A DNA stretch of 64,000 nt, from contig JAAFJP010000027.1 of NCBI GenBank assembly GCA_013298125.1, forward strand, positions 24,418-88,417, in the 5' to 3' direction. Shown one piece after another: positions 9,905-18,564 of this stretch. The notes beneath the pieces are model-generated. The model did no database searches. It was not told the DNA's origin and saw only the letters and a list, made by a program, of their open reading frames with translations. Each line of letters opens with the position of its first letter. Position 1 is the first letter of the stretch. This stretch comes from Cytophagales bacterium (GTDB taxonomy: Bacteria > Bacteroidota > Bacteroidia > Cytophagales > Spirosomataceae). A program made the translations under genes and the position numbers.

Positions 9905-10013
9905 GATTTAGATTATTTAAATCTTGATTTCAATAATTAAAAATTATACGTTCAAATTTCCACGAATTATTTTGCAAGAACAACCTGCGAATGCGGGGTA
10001 TTTATTGGGCAAT

Positions 10014-10039
10014 AAAAAAACCGTCCTGTTTGGAACGGC
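10014..10039 (-). terminator. Probable rho-independent terminator after the caspase gene
   Basis: Read on the minus strand, AGCCGTTCC and GGACGG form a stem (one bulge) around a short loop, followed by a run of seven T. It lies 17 bases past the stop codon of the caspase-TPR gene and would end the sigma/caspase transcript before the next minus-strand gene. Confidence 0.7.
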
Positions 10040-10055
10040 TTGGGGTTGGAGGGTT

Positions 10056-13000
10056 TTAATTTTCTGGGAAGTATTTTTTTATGAGAGATTTATACTGTTT
10101 TGTTTGGCGGATATTATCGAATGCTTTTGTTTCATCTAAATCTCTAAGACGATAATCTAACCATTTATTTTTTGTTTCATAGTCATAGATATATTTCTTA
10201 CTTAGTGCCTTTTTTAGCCAGTATATGGCATTATTTACATCACCTTCCTCTGAGTAAAATGCTGCCAATAGGAAAGAATTACTCGTTAAGGTCTCATAGC
10301 GTGTATTTTCTTTTACTAATTTTATGGTATTTTTTATATCATTTTTATATTTTGCTGAAAATACAATTTGTGGAATATTCTGATAGCTTGGATTAATCTT
10401 GATGGCTTTTTGATAATAAAGATATGACCAGAGGTAGTCTCCTAAGTTATCTGTTTCCCTTAAAACTAAATGTGCGTAGCACGACCCCAATGTTACGTAA
10501 GTATCTATCAAAAGGTATTCATTGCAACTTGTTTGAAGGTTAATGAATACCCTTAAATTATCAATTGCATCATCAAATGAATCTTTATTAATAATATTTA
10601 AACCACTATTATGATGTGAAAGACCTAACCAAAAGTATGACTCAGCATAGTTTGGATTAAAGTGAATTGCCTTTTGGAAAAACTTAATAGACTTTTCATA
10701 GTCTTTCAATCCAAAATAGCTTTTTCCAAGACCTAAATAGACCATTTCAGCGGTAGAATCAATATTAATTGCTTTCTCAAATAGTTTTATAGCATCACTA
10801 TACTTTTGTTGTTCATTCAGGGAATTACCCCAATTATAGTATGCTTTATTATAGAGACTGTCTAATGATATTGCTTTTTGATAATGTTGATTAGCAATAT
10901 CATATTTTTTTTGGCGGTTATACTGTAAAGCTAAATTATTGTAAGTTCTTGCATTATTTGGGACTAATCGTAAGTATTCATTGTAGTTATCAATAACTTT
11001 TTTATCATTTCCTATTAACTGATTTAGATAGCCTAATTCAAAATAATTTTCAGATAACTTACTGTATGACTGTATAACTTTGTCCAATTTTTCTATATTT
11101 TGCCTAATAATTTCCTTTTGGACTTCATTAAGAAAGGTAGCTTGTTGGAACGCAATCGTGTTATCTTTAACTTCCAAATGCACTTTCATAGCCTCTATTC
11201 TTGGATAATCAAATTGAGTTTTTTCTAACAAATTTAGTGCTACTTGGAGTTCTTGAATGGTCGTTTTAATTTCATTATTTTGATTATTCTGTTTCAACTT
11301 ATCCCCTAAAAGTGATAAATTTCTATCCTCAATTTCTAAAAAATAGTGATTCGCCTTAATCTGTAATGCCTGAATCAAATTACTTTTTAAGAAATCTTTA
11401 CCTTCTTGATATTCAGGGATAGAAGGTATCTTTTCAAAATAATATAAAGCACAATCGTTTTCAGGAAGTATAAGATTGTTTTTTTCAAAAGCTGACTGAA
11501 AAAACTCGTAATTTTTTTTTGTGGCATTATCAGCTTTGTATTTTGCTTGTTTTAAGAGTTTGTCGATTACAACATTTTTATCATTAGTAAAATCAGAATA
11601 ATCTATTTCTTCTTTAATAGTTCCAGAAATAACATCAGCAAGGACAAAATCTTTATTCCCCCTAACTTCTGGATTCTGTTTTGAATTAAATTTATTGACT
11701 TTATCCTTTATATATTTTTCTACTTCTCCGAGGGTTACAATATTGTTTTTCTTCTCCCCAGCCTTTATTCCATCCGCTAATCCTTGTAATCCTTGAATCA
11801 GATAATAAGAGAAAAGACCACGACCCCCGCCAAATTTGTCAGATTCTTTGGATATTTCATTTGGTTGACATGAAAGAATTTTAATAAAATTTCCCCAGTC
11901 ATCATTTAATTGTAATGCTGTAACCTTTTGCCCTTTTTCACCACCTACTAAACCTCCTGCATGACAAGCGTCTGCAATAAAGATTACTTTTACTTCTTTC
12001 TCTTTGCGGATATAATCTTCAAAAATATTCTTTAATTCTGATAATTTCAAAAAGCCTGAACCGCTTGATTTAAAATAGTTTCCATTAGGAGAATCATGGA
12101 GAAGAAGTAAAGTTTCATCACCTGATTCTGTATCTCCATGACCTGCAAAATAAAAATATACTCTATCATGCGGTCTCAAATCTTTCTTAATATTAGTCAG
12201 TTTGTTCATAATATTAGACCGTAACGCTGTTGAATCCGTAAACAAGTGAATATTCTTTTGTGGAATTTTAAGATTATGTAAAAGATACCCAGCAAAATAA
12301 CTGGCATCTTTATCTGCATAATTCAAATCCTTAATATTTTCATATTCCGACACCCCAATAACCACAGCATAAGTTTCTCCTTTTGTTTCAGACTCATTTT
12401 CAGTATCAAGAATAAGGTCGTTATAGTCCCCTCTATTTTGAGATTGTTTAATTTTTCCTCCAAAAACCTCTTTATCATAATCTCCTTCAATGGTTGGAAC
12501 TTGTTTTTTTGAAGTTGCCCTCATTGTTTGTTTTACATTATCAAATAACTGCGAATAAGTCGCTCTCGCATTCATATTATTCAAAGCCCAAGCCACAGAA
12601 TAAGATAACCCTCCAACATTTTGACCATTTTTTAATTTGAATTCATAACTTCTGTGTTTATCATCAGAACCCGTAAATAAAACATATTTTCCAAGACCAA
12701 TTGGCTTATTATCTACTTTCAATAAATCATAATAACCTGAAAAATTTATGCTACCTTCTGCATTTATGGGTGTACGTTCGCCTATTTGGTTACCTCTGTC
12801 TCTATCGCCAGTACCGGAGTAACAGCAATCTAAAATCAGGAATATTTCACCGTTTTCACCTACTTTTTGTCTAAGTTCTTTAATCCATTTTCCTATATCA
12901 TCGTCTATTATTAAGGAAGATTTTACATTTTTAGCGTTGGTAGTGAAGGCATCATAAGGTACTATTGCTTCATCTTTTCCATCGGTCTCATTGTTACTAC

Positions 13001-13322
13001 CTTCTATCTGATTTCCATGCCCGGCATAGTGAATAACTATAATATCATCTTTCTTTGCTTCATCTTTTAATTGTTTAATTTTTTGTAATATTCCATCCTT
13101 TGTAGCTTTATTATCATAGAGACAGGAAATACTACTATCATTAAAACCCTGATTGATTAAAGCGTTTTTTATAAAGATTGAACTGTTAAGTGAAGATTTT
13201 GATTCCCATGAATTGGAATATTTGTAGTCACTAATAGCGATAAGTAAAGCCTTTTTATTTTGTGAAGAGCCTTGGATAGTGATAAAAATAAAGCTCCAAA
13301 GTAGCATTAGTGATTTTTTCAT
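10056..13322 (-). CDS. Twin caspase-domain (peptidase C14) protein with C-terminal TPR repeats
   Basis: The 1088-residue protein has an N-terminal hydrophobic segment (residues 1-20) that looks like a signal peptide. It carries two complete caspase/metacaspase-type domains. Domain 1 (about 24-290) has the catalytic histidine in HYAGHG (H102) and cysteine in DCCYSG (C167). Domain 2 (about 316-565) has FAGHG (H395) and DACHAGG (C453). Both also show a downstream S..D/N..S.E-type stretch (SDDKHRSYE; SCQPNEISKES) like the basic-residue pocket of metacaspases. A helical region follows, then TPR repeats at about 770-1040 (YNNLALQYNRQKKYDIANQHY and repeats). Family knowledge suggests a Cys protease scaffolded by TPRs, with cleavage after Lys/Arg. 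It starts 3 bases after the anti-sigma-like gene stops, so it is translated from the same operon. The targets are unknown. Confidence 0.85.
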   Translation of the reverse strand: MKKSLMLLWSFIFITIQGSSQNKKALLIAISDYKYSNSWESKSSLNSSIFIKNALINQGFNDSSISCLYDNKATKDGILQKIKQLKDEAKKDDIIVIHYAGHGNQIEGSNNETDGKDEAIVPYDAFTTNAKNVKSSLIIDDDIGKWIKELRQKVGENGEIFLILDCCYSGTGDRDRGNQIGERTPINAEGSINFSGYYDLLKVDNKPIGLGKYVLFTGSDDKHRSYEFKLKNGQNVGGLSYSVAWALNNMNARATYSQLFDNVKQTMRATSKKQVPTIEGDYDKEVFGGKIKQSQNRGDYNDLILDTENESETKGETYAVVIGVSEYENIKDLNYADKDASYFAGYLLHNLKIPQKNIHLFTDSTALRSNIMNKLTNIKKDLRPHDRVYFYFAGHGDTESGDETLLLLHDSPNGNYFKSSGSGFLKLSELKNIFEDYIRKEKEVKVIFIADACHAGGLVGGEKGQKVTALQLNDDWGNFIKILSCQPNEISKESDKFGGGRGLFSYYLIQGLQGLADGIKAGEKKNNIVTLGEVEKYIKDKVNKFNSKQNPEVRGNKDFVLADVISGTIKEEIDYSDFTNDKNVVIDKLLKQAKYKADNATKKNYEFFQSAFEKNNLILPENDCALYYFEKIPSIPEYQEGKDFLKSNLIQALQIKANHYFLEIEDRNLSLLGDKLKQNNQNNEIKTTIQELQVALNLLEKTQFDYPRIEAMKVHLEVKDNTIAFQQATFLNEVQKEIIRQNIEKLDKVIQSYSKLSENYFELGYLNQLIGNDKKVIDNYNEYLRLVPNNARTYNNLALQYNRQKKYDIANQHYQKAISLDSLYNKAYYNWGNSLNEQQKYSDAIKLFEKAINIDSTAEMVYLGLGKSYFGLKDYEKSIKFFQKAIHFNPNYAESYFWLGLSHHNSGLNIINKDSFDDAIDNLRVFINLQTSCNEYLLIDTYVTLGSCYAHLVLRETDNLGDYLWSYLYYQKAIKINPSYQNIPQIVFSAKYKNDIKNTIKLVKENTRYETLTSNSFLLAAFYSEEGDVNNAIYWLKKALSKKYIYDYETKNKWLDYRLRDLDETKAFDNIRQTKQYKSLIKKYFPEN

Positions 13323-13325
13323 GCT

Positions 13326-14096
13326 TTAAAACCTAAGATTATAAAAGAATATACCTTTTTCTAATGTAGCTAACATTTCGTTTGCCAACTGCCCGTATTC
13401 ATGATTTTTTATCTTGATTATACTTCTAAGTTGTTCAATTGCCATAGTCCTATCATTTGTTTTCAGATACGCTAATGCTAAATACCATTGTGCATTTTCT
13501 TGAATAAAAGTATCGGAAGAATCCAAACTGAGGGGTTTCAATACCTCAATTGCTTTATTATTGGTATTTAAAGCTAAAAGGCTTACACCTTTGTATAGAT
13601 TTTCACAATTGGTATTTGATTTATTTTCAATCAATTTAACAAATTTCTCATACTGTTTTTGTCTATATAAATTTAATAAAATGGGGTCTGGACAAGCATT
13701 TTCATTAGCTCCCAAACCTTCATCAATTTGATACTCAATTGAGTTTGAAATTTTGGATAAATTATTTGACTCCCACACAACTCCCCCCACAACCACCAAC
13801 ACACAAGCCGCTGCCACATACACCCACATACGCTTGTATAATGGAACTACCTTTTGAGGGGTATTTGTTTCTTGCATAACAGGCTCATAATCAGGTACTT
13901 TCTTGGTAATAATCTCCCGAATTTTATACTCAAAACTAATCTCTTCCAGAGCATTCAGCATGGGGCTTAATTCATCAAATTTTGCCTTTAATTCGGGTTC
14001 ATTGTTGAGCCTGTCTCTGAAACGCTCCTCTCTGTTTGGCGGAAGAAGCCCCTTTAAATAGCCTTGAATGTCTCGTATGTCTTTGTCTGAAAGCAT
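13326..14096 (-). CDS. Single-pass membrane anti-sigma-factor-like protein
   Basis: The 256-residue protein has an N-terminal cytoplasmic part (1-88; IQGYLKGLLPPNREERFRDRLNNEPELKAKF) that resembles the anti-sigma domains found before a membrane span in Bacteroidota. One transmembrane helix follows at about 91-109 (VYVAAACVLVVVGGVVW). A periplasmic part from about 125 contains helical TPR-like pairs (QENAQWYLALAYLKTNDRTMAIEQLRSI). The stop of the sigma-like gene is 3 bases upstream of its start, so the two are probably translationally coupled. The inferred job is to hold the sigma factor at the membrane until a periplasmic signal, or perhaps the neighbouring protease, releases it. The sequence is too divergent to name a specific anti-sigma family. 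Confidence 0.65.
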   Translation of the reverse strand: MLSDKDIRDIQGYLKGLLPPNREERFRDRLNNEPELKAKFDELSPMLNALEEISFEYKIREIITKKVPDYEPVMQETNTPQKVVPLYKRMWVYVAAACVLVVVGGVVWESNNLSKISNSIEYQIDEGLGANENACPDPILLNLYRQKQYEKFVKLIENKSNTNCENLYKGVSLLALNTNNKAIEVLKPLSLDSSDTFIQENAQWYLALAYLKTNDRTMAIEQLRSIIKIKNHEYGQLANEMLATLEKGIFFYNLRF

Positions 14097-14099
14097 TAT

Positions 14100-15134
14100 T
14101 TATTGGGTTTGGAGTTTCATTAATCTGCGTAATTCTTCCAAACATTTAGGATGTTTATTATCAATTGTACCCGCTACTATCCCTATTTCTTGGGCAGTTT
14201 CTTTACTTGTTTGTCCATCACCAAACTTACCCCCAAAGTATTTACTATTGATGATTTTCTTGCAAGTGTCGCCAAGTCTATCAATTGCTCTTCGTAATCT
14301 GAATTTTAAATCCTCAAAATCATAAAAATCGTTGATTTCATCAATACTTCCACCCAAAATTGGATAATTATCGCTCAGTCCTTCTACTTCTCTTCTGGCT
14401 ATTCTCGTTCTTCTCCTTACTTCATCAATCCATTTATGATGACAAATCTCAATAAAATAGGTAAAAATTGTTGCTTTCTGTTGCTTGTCGGTATCAATAG
14501 GTCGCCATTCATAAAAACCAACGATTATGGGTTTATGGGGTATTATTTTTAATCGTTTACTGAAAGAACTAAAAGCGGTACTCCAAGTAGCATCTGAGTC
14601 CTCTTTTGTTCCATTTCTTGACTTAATATAATGCTCAACTGGATGTTCTGTTTTTTCGTGTAATTCAATAATGGCTGAATTATTATTTGATTCTATTTTT
14701 TTATAAATACTTCCCGCAAGGTCAAAATCGCCACTGCTTTCAGCCGTTTTCAAATCTTTAATTTCTTTGTCCTCAAAATGCCAGCTTTTTATACGACTCG
14801 TAATATTATCATACACCAATTGCACCTCATGGCAACGTTTGGAAATTAATCTTAAAAAGTAAGGATTATAAATCTCTTCTAAATAAAGTAAATAATCTAT
14901 AATAGGCTGTTTGTCAGAGCTTTGCAATAATAATTCTAAATCTTCTTCTTCTTTTTCTTCTAATAAATTACCATAATTTATAATTAGTTTGTTGTATATA
15001 GTTTGAATATTTTGACCCAATAACTGATTATTTTTTATCTGTTTAGCGTAGCCGTAAGCCATGTAATTTGCATAAGGCAAATCTCCAATAATTGCCCCTT
15101 TCAATAAACTGGTATAAAGTATTTCTTCGGTCAT
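14100..15134 (-). CDS. Sigma-70 family RNA polymerase sigma factor with long N-terminal extension
   Basis: The 344-residue protein carries a sigma-70-like C-terminal half. A region-2-like helix (TIFTYFIEICHHKWIDEVRRRTRI) is at about residues 222-246. A region-4-like helix-turn-helix (LGDTCKKIINSKYFGGKF, then SKETAQEIGIVAGTIDNKHPKCLEELRRLM) is at about 288-341. The first 150 residues or so are an all-helical extension with no sigma signature, much longer than in ordinary ECF factors. It overlaps the histidine-kinase gene by 4 bases (ATGA) and is followed after 3 bases by the anti-sigma-like gene, a textbook sigma/anti-sigma pairing. It likely directs polymerase to a small regulon that may include its own operon. 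The extension could be a sensor or dimerisation module. Confidence 0.75.
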   Translation of the reverse strand: MTEEILYTSLLKGAIIGDLPYANYMAYGYAKQIKNNQLLGQNIQTIYNKLIINYGNLLEEKEEEDLELLLQSSDKQPIIDYLLYLEEIYNPYFLRLISKRCHEVQLVYDNITSRIKSWHFEDKEIKDLKTAESSGDFDLAGSIYKKIESNNNSAIIELHEKTEHPVEHYIKSRNGTKEDSDATWSTAFSSFSKRLKIIPHKPIIVGFYEWRPIDTDKQQKATIFTYFIEICHHKWIDEVRRRTRIARREVEGLSDNYPILGGSIDEINDFYDFEDLKFRLRRAIDRLGDTCKKIINSKYFGGKFGDGQTSKETAQEIGIVAGTIDNKHPKCLEELRRLMKLQTQ

Positions 15135-16966
15135 GTTGGTAGGTTTTTTAAGTCAATTTTCAACAAAATAATTGTCCCATTTCCAGGGCTACTCTCAACG
15201 GTTAGTTTGCCTTTTAGTTCAGTTTCGGCTCTGAATTTTAGGTTTTTTAGACCCATCCCCGCCTTTCGGGTTTTGTTCATATCAAAGCCGATTCCATTGT
15301 CATCAATCCTTAGTCTGAGTTCTTTTTCGTCTTTACTGAGGTCAATCCCAACCTCTGTAGCTCTGGCGTGTTTTTCGATATTATGAACCGACTCAGTAAT
15401 GATTCTAAATAGATTTTCAGCCACAAAAGGGTTAAGATTTAAAGGTGTTTTAGGCAATGATAATTTATAAGATGGGTCATAATTATGCTCGTATAGACTT
15501 ATTAATTCGCTAACTAAGTCCTTGTTATTTAGAGAGTTCGTACTTAATCTATGAGGGATTTTCATGAGATTTTTATAAACATCATCTAATTCATTTACTT
15601 TCTCTTCAAAGGTTTTTGAGGCATTTTCAGTAGTCGATTTTTCACTCAAAAAATTACTAAAAAATTTCTTTATCTGTAAAATATCATGCCCTATTTCATC
15701 GTGCAAATCTCTCGCAATGCGTTTGCGTTCTTCGTCTTGAATGATGGTTTCTGACTCAAAAACTTTACGACGGGCTACTTCGAGGTCAGAGCGTTCTTGT
15801 CGGAAACGATACACAATGCCAATCGTCAAAAAGAACATTTCTACAAAAGTTCCTGCATAAAATAAATCGTGTACCGTCTGTATCGGAATCCCGCTATAAT
15901 CAGACATTACGTCTAAGGTGCTAATGAGTACGATAGGGGCAGTTGCCGCCAAAAAAAACCACGAAGGCGAATATTCTTTCTTGATACTGACAAACAAGTG
16001 ATAATAAGTAATGACGGCATTGACTGTAATTAAAGGATAAAACAGATTTCGAGCATAATAAAGCACCTCCCCAAATCCAATAAATCCGATGAGAAGTACA
16101 CACATCATAATCATTGTAATTCTACTTACTTTAAAAAACCACGAAGGCTTCTGAGTATCTACTTTTAAATATTGTTCTGCTAAGAGTAAATAACTCATAT
16201 TGGACAAGCACAAAAAGGTAGCAAAAGCATTTTTATTTCTGACAAATTCGGGTAGTTTTTCAAAAATGAAATAGGTAAAATCGTTATAACAAAAGGCAAT
16301 TCCAAACGACCAAACCAAGCAAAAGAAGTAGTACAAATACAGCTTCTCTCTGTAAAAAACGAAAAGAATAAAACTGAAAATCATCATCAAAAACAAACAA
16401 CCGAGGTAGGTATTATAAACTATTTCCCCTTTTTTGACTATCAGATTGGTCTCCGAAGGATTTGCCACCATCAAAAAAGGTAATGATAAATGGTAGGCTT
16501 CGTTATAAATCCTGATGTAAACCGTCGTGTTCCGTTTAGGTTCAAGATTTACAGGAATTACCAAATATTGGCTGGCAACAAACCTCTCAGATAACGGTAC
16601 AACTCTTCCAGTATGAAAACTATTGAGTTTCCCTGCACTATCTGCCCACAAAACATTCAAACTATCAATCCCTTTGGTAATGATTCTGACGGGAATTGTA
16701 GCATTACTTTTATTATAAAAAACAGTCTTCAACCATACCGCTTTTACGTGTTTTTCAAAGGCAATTGGAATGGCTTTTGTATCGTTCCAATCCTTGATTT
16801 GTGATAGAATTTTATAGTCTTTTATGGGATTTTTTTCTTCAGAAAATGCCCACTGAGCTGTCATTTCGTTAGTTTTGAACAATGAATCAACTTGTACAAT
16901 TGACTGAGCCAGCGTACTAAAAGATGAGATTAAAAACAGAAATACGACCCGTAAAAATTTTATCAT
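15131..16966 (-). CDS. 7TMR-DISM sensor histidine kinase
   Basis: The 611-residue protein has a signal peptide and an extracellular jelly-roll domain of the 7TMR-DISMED2 type (about 25-170). About seven transmembrane helices follow (180-385). The cytoplasmic part has a HisKA_3 phosphoacceptor motif, ERKRIARDLHDEIGHD with H422, and a HATPase_c domain with an N box (ENLFRIITESVHNIEKHA), a G1 box (DDNGIGFD) and GMGLKNLK. This layout is typical of NarL-partner kinases that sense extracellular ligands. The response-regulator gene lies upstream with a 104-base gap, and the sigma-factor gene overlaps its stop by 4 bases. It is therefore the likely sensor of the whole cassette. The ligand is unknown. 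Confidence 0.9.
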   Translation of the reverse strand: MIKFLRVVFLFLISSFSTLAQSIVQVDSLFKTNEMTAQWAFSEEKNPIKDYKILSQIKDWNDTKAIPIAFEKHVKAVWLKTVFYNKSNATIPVRIITKGIDSLNVLWADSAGKLNSFHTGRVVPLSERFVASQYLVIPVNLEPKRNTTVYIRIYNEAYHLSLPFLMVANPSETNLIVKKGEIVYNTYLGCLFLMMIFSFILFVFYREKLYLYYFFCLVWSFGIAFCYNDFTYFIFEKLPEFVRNKNAFATFLCLSNMSYLLLAEQYLKVDTQKPSWFFKVSRITMIMMCVLLIGFIGFGEVLYYARNLFYPLITVNAVITYYHLFVSIKKEYSPSWFFLAATAPIVLISTLDVMSDYSGIPIQTVHDLFYAGTFVEMFFLTIGIVYRFRQERSDLEVARRKVFESETIIQDEERKRIARDLHDEIGHDILQIKKFFSNFLSEKSTTENASKTFEEKVNELDDVYKNLMKIPHRLSTNSLNNKDLVSELISLYEHNYDPSYKLSLPKTPLNLNPFVAENLFRIITESVHNIEKHARATEVGIDLSKDEKELRLRIDDNGIGFDMNKTRKAGMGLKNLKFRAETELKGKLTVESSPGNGTIILLKIDLKNLPT

Positions 16967-17070
16967 TTTGTGTTATGTGTTGTATGAAATTAAAATTAGA
17001 AAATTTTGCCTTTAAATAACTGATAATCAATTAAATACACAAATAAGTCCTAACTTATAATCTCTAACAC

Positions 17071-17739
17071 CTACTGTAAATATCCATGCTTCGTGGCAAT
17101 CATCACCAAGTTTGCGGCAGTTTTTGCCCCAAATTTTTTCAATAGTGTATCTCGATAATCTCTTATGGTATTATTAGAGAGGTTCATTTTATTGGCAATT
17201 TCTCGGCTGGTGATACCATCTGCAATATATCTCAATAATTTTCTCTCACGGTCATTAATCACAATTGCTTCTGCATCGTCAGGGAAGGTCATTTTTTTGA
17301 ATAGATTTTTTTCGATATATTCTTTTTTATCCCACGCCACCGCTCTAATGGCTTCTCTAAATTCTTGGGCTTCAACTTTTTTACTCAAATAACCTTTTGC
17401 CCCTTTTGCTTTTGAATTTATGATGTAAGTTGGTGCTTCTTCACCTGATAAAATAATGGGTAAAATGTCTATTTTATTTTCTTTGATAAAATCCAAAATC
17501 TCATAACCTTTCAAAAAAGGGTCTTCATTTAATCTATTATTGGGAAGTTGTAAATCCAAAATAATTACGTCAAAATGAGTCATTTGTAATTGTTCTAAAA
17601 CCTCTCGAACAGTGCTTGCCGTTTTTAGAATACTGAAATCTTCGGAGTCTTCTAAATACTTTGAAAAACTGTCGATGATAGCACGATGGTCTTCGGCAAA
17701 CAAGATTTTTATAGGGCTATTTGACTGATTAATTTTCAT
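17071..17739 (-). CDS. NarL/FixJ family response regulator
   Basis: The 222-residue protein has a receiver domain (acidic pair E16/D17, phosphorylation site D62 in IILDLQLP, a conserved S/T-type stretch near ILSGEEAP and K near YLSKKVEA). A LuxR-type helix-turn-helix follows (INDRERKLLRYIADGITSREIANKMNLSNNTIRDY). The kinase downstream is of the HisKA_3 type that normally pairs with NarL regulators, so the two form a two-component system. The receiver contains a small insertion (PNNRLNEDPFLKGYE) between the phosphorylation site and the next helix. The gene is first in the minus-strand series leading into sigma, anti-sigma and caspase genes. Its targets are unknown. Confidence 0.9.
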   Translation of the reverse strand: MKINQSNSPIKILFAEDHRAIIDSFSKYLEDSEDFSILKTASTVREVLEQLQMTHFDVIILDLQLPNNRLNEDPFLKGYEILDFIKENKIDILPIILSGEEAPTYIINSKAKGAKGYLSKKVEAQEFREAIRAVAWDKKEYIEKNLFKKMTFPDDAEAIVINDRERKLLRYIADGITSREIANKMNLSNNTIRDYRDTLLKKFGAKTAANLVMIATKHGYLQ

Positions 17740-17810
17740 AAGTCATTGATTTAAAGCACGATGTTAGCTATTTATGATTTTAATGATACAAATATCCTAT
17801 CTCTTCTCCA

Positions 17811-17841
17811 AAAATATACCCCGCAAATGCAGGGTATATTT
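17811..17841 (-). terminator. Hairpin terminator after the acyltransferase gene
   Basis: The stem AATATACCC/GGGTATATT (17813-17821 and 17832-17840) has a short GC-rich loop. It lies 9 bases past the stop of the minus-strand acyltransferase-like gene. On the minus strand the stem is followed by T-rich sequence. It separates that gene from the response-regulator operon. Confidence 0.65.
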
Positions 17842-17849
17842 ATTTAGTT

Positions 17850-18464
17850 TCAAAAATCTATTATGATAGAGCCGTTCTTAGTATAATGTTGAAACTTTTG
17901 CTTAAATATTTCTATGGATTTTTCAGAGGTAATATCAAATAAATGAAGCGTTTTGGGGTCTTCGATATATTTCCACATCAGGCTATTTTTGCGTAAAATA
18001 GGCTTTTGGTCAATATTATTCATGGGCAATTCTATTTTAGCGAAAAAATTAAAAATATGGTCTTTAATCGTTGCAACCCAGCCTTTAATTTGTTTTTTTT
18101 CAAGGTAAAAAGCGATACCCAAAAACAACGAAATCACGACTGTTAGATGTTGTTTGCATTCATCAGAAGTAGCAAAACGACCAATTTCAACGTAATCGTT
18201 TTTTTCATTTAAGACATTCTTCAATTTGAATCCAAACGAAGATTCACAGGGGAATTTGTCTTCTTCGGGGTACATAAAACTGAGCGTACCCAGCACTTTC
18301 TGATTTTCGGGAGATACGGCTATCAGAACTTCGTGCCTAAATTTTCGACCTTTTAACTTGTTGATATCCAAACCACCAAAACACTTTTTGTAAACTTTTC
18401 TTACTAAATCATGAGCTTCCAAAATCTGTTCTGGACTCTCCGCTAATTTGATTTGTATTTGCAT
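17850..18464 (-). CDS. N-acyltransferase of the GNAT/LuxI-FeeM-like fold (putative)
   Basis: The 204-residue protein begins with a helix containing HDLVRKVYKKCFGG. It then has strands with VLGTLSFMYPEEDKFPCES and a central motif VEIGRFATSDE. That arrangement, an aromatic N-terminal helix, a substrate pocket and then VEI.R.A, is the pattern of autoinducer synthases (LuxI) and their FeeM/PEP-CTERM-type N-acyltransferase relatives. They load an acyl-ACP and transfer the acyl chain to an amino compound. The Arg in GRF and the preceding Glu fit the conserved residues. Identity is distant and the acyl acceptor is unknown. It might instead be an unrelated GNAT. Next to it lies an ICMT-like methyltransferase (about 100 bases upstream), which could further modify the product. 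Confidence 0.5.
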   Translation of the reverse strand: MQIQIKLAESPEQILEAHDLVRKVYKKCFGGLDINKLKGRKFRHEVLIAVSPENQKVLGTLSFMYPEEDKFPCESSFGFKLKNVLNEKNDYVEIGRFATSDECKQHLTVVISLFLGIAFYLEKKQIKGWVATIKDHIFNFFAKIELPMNNIDQKPILRKNSLMWKYIEDPKTLHLFDITSEKSIEIFKQKFQHYTKNGSIIIDF

Positions 18465-18564
18465 GACGATAGAGGGTTTAAGTTTATTTACCCTCTATCG
18501 TTTATCAGATTAACAGTCTCATTTTTTTAGTACATTTTTTTGAAAGAAAATATGTTTAGGAACG

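Noticed and set aside
10056..17739. Reading the caspase cassette as a known CRISPR-linked or gasdermin defence system
   Set aside because: No CRISPR array, Cas gene or gasdermin-like gene is nearby; only the protease type is shared.
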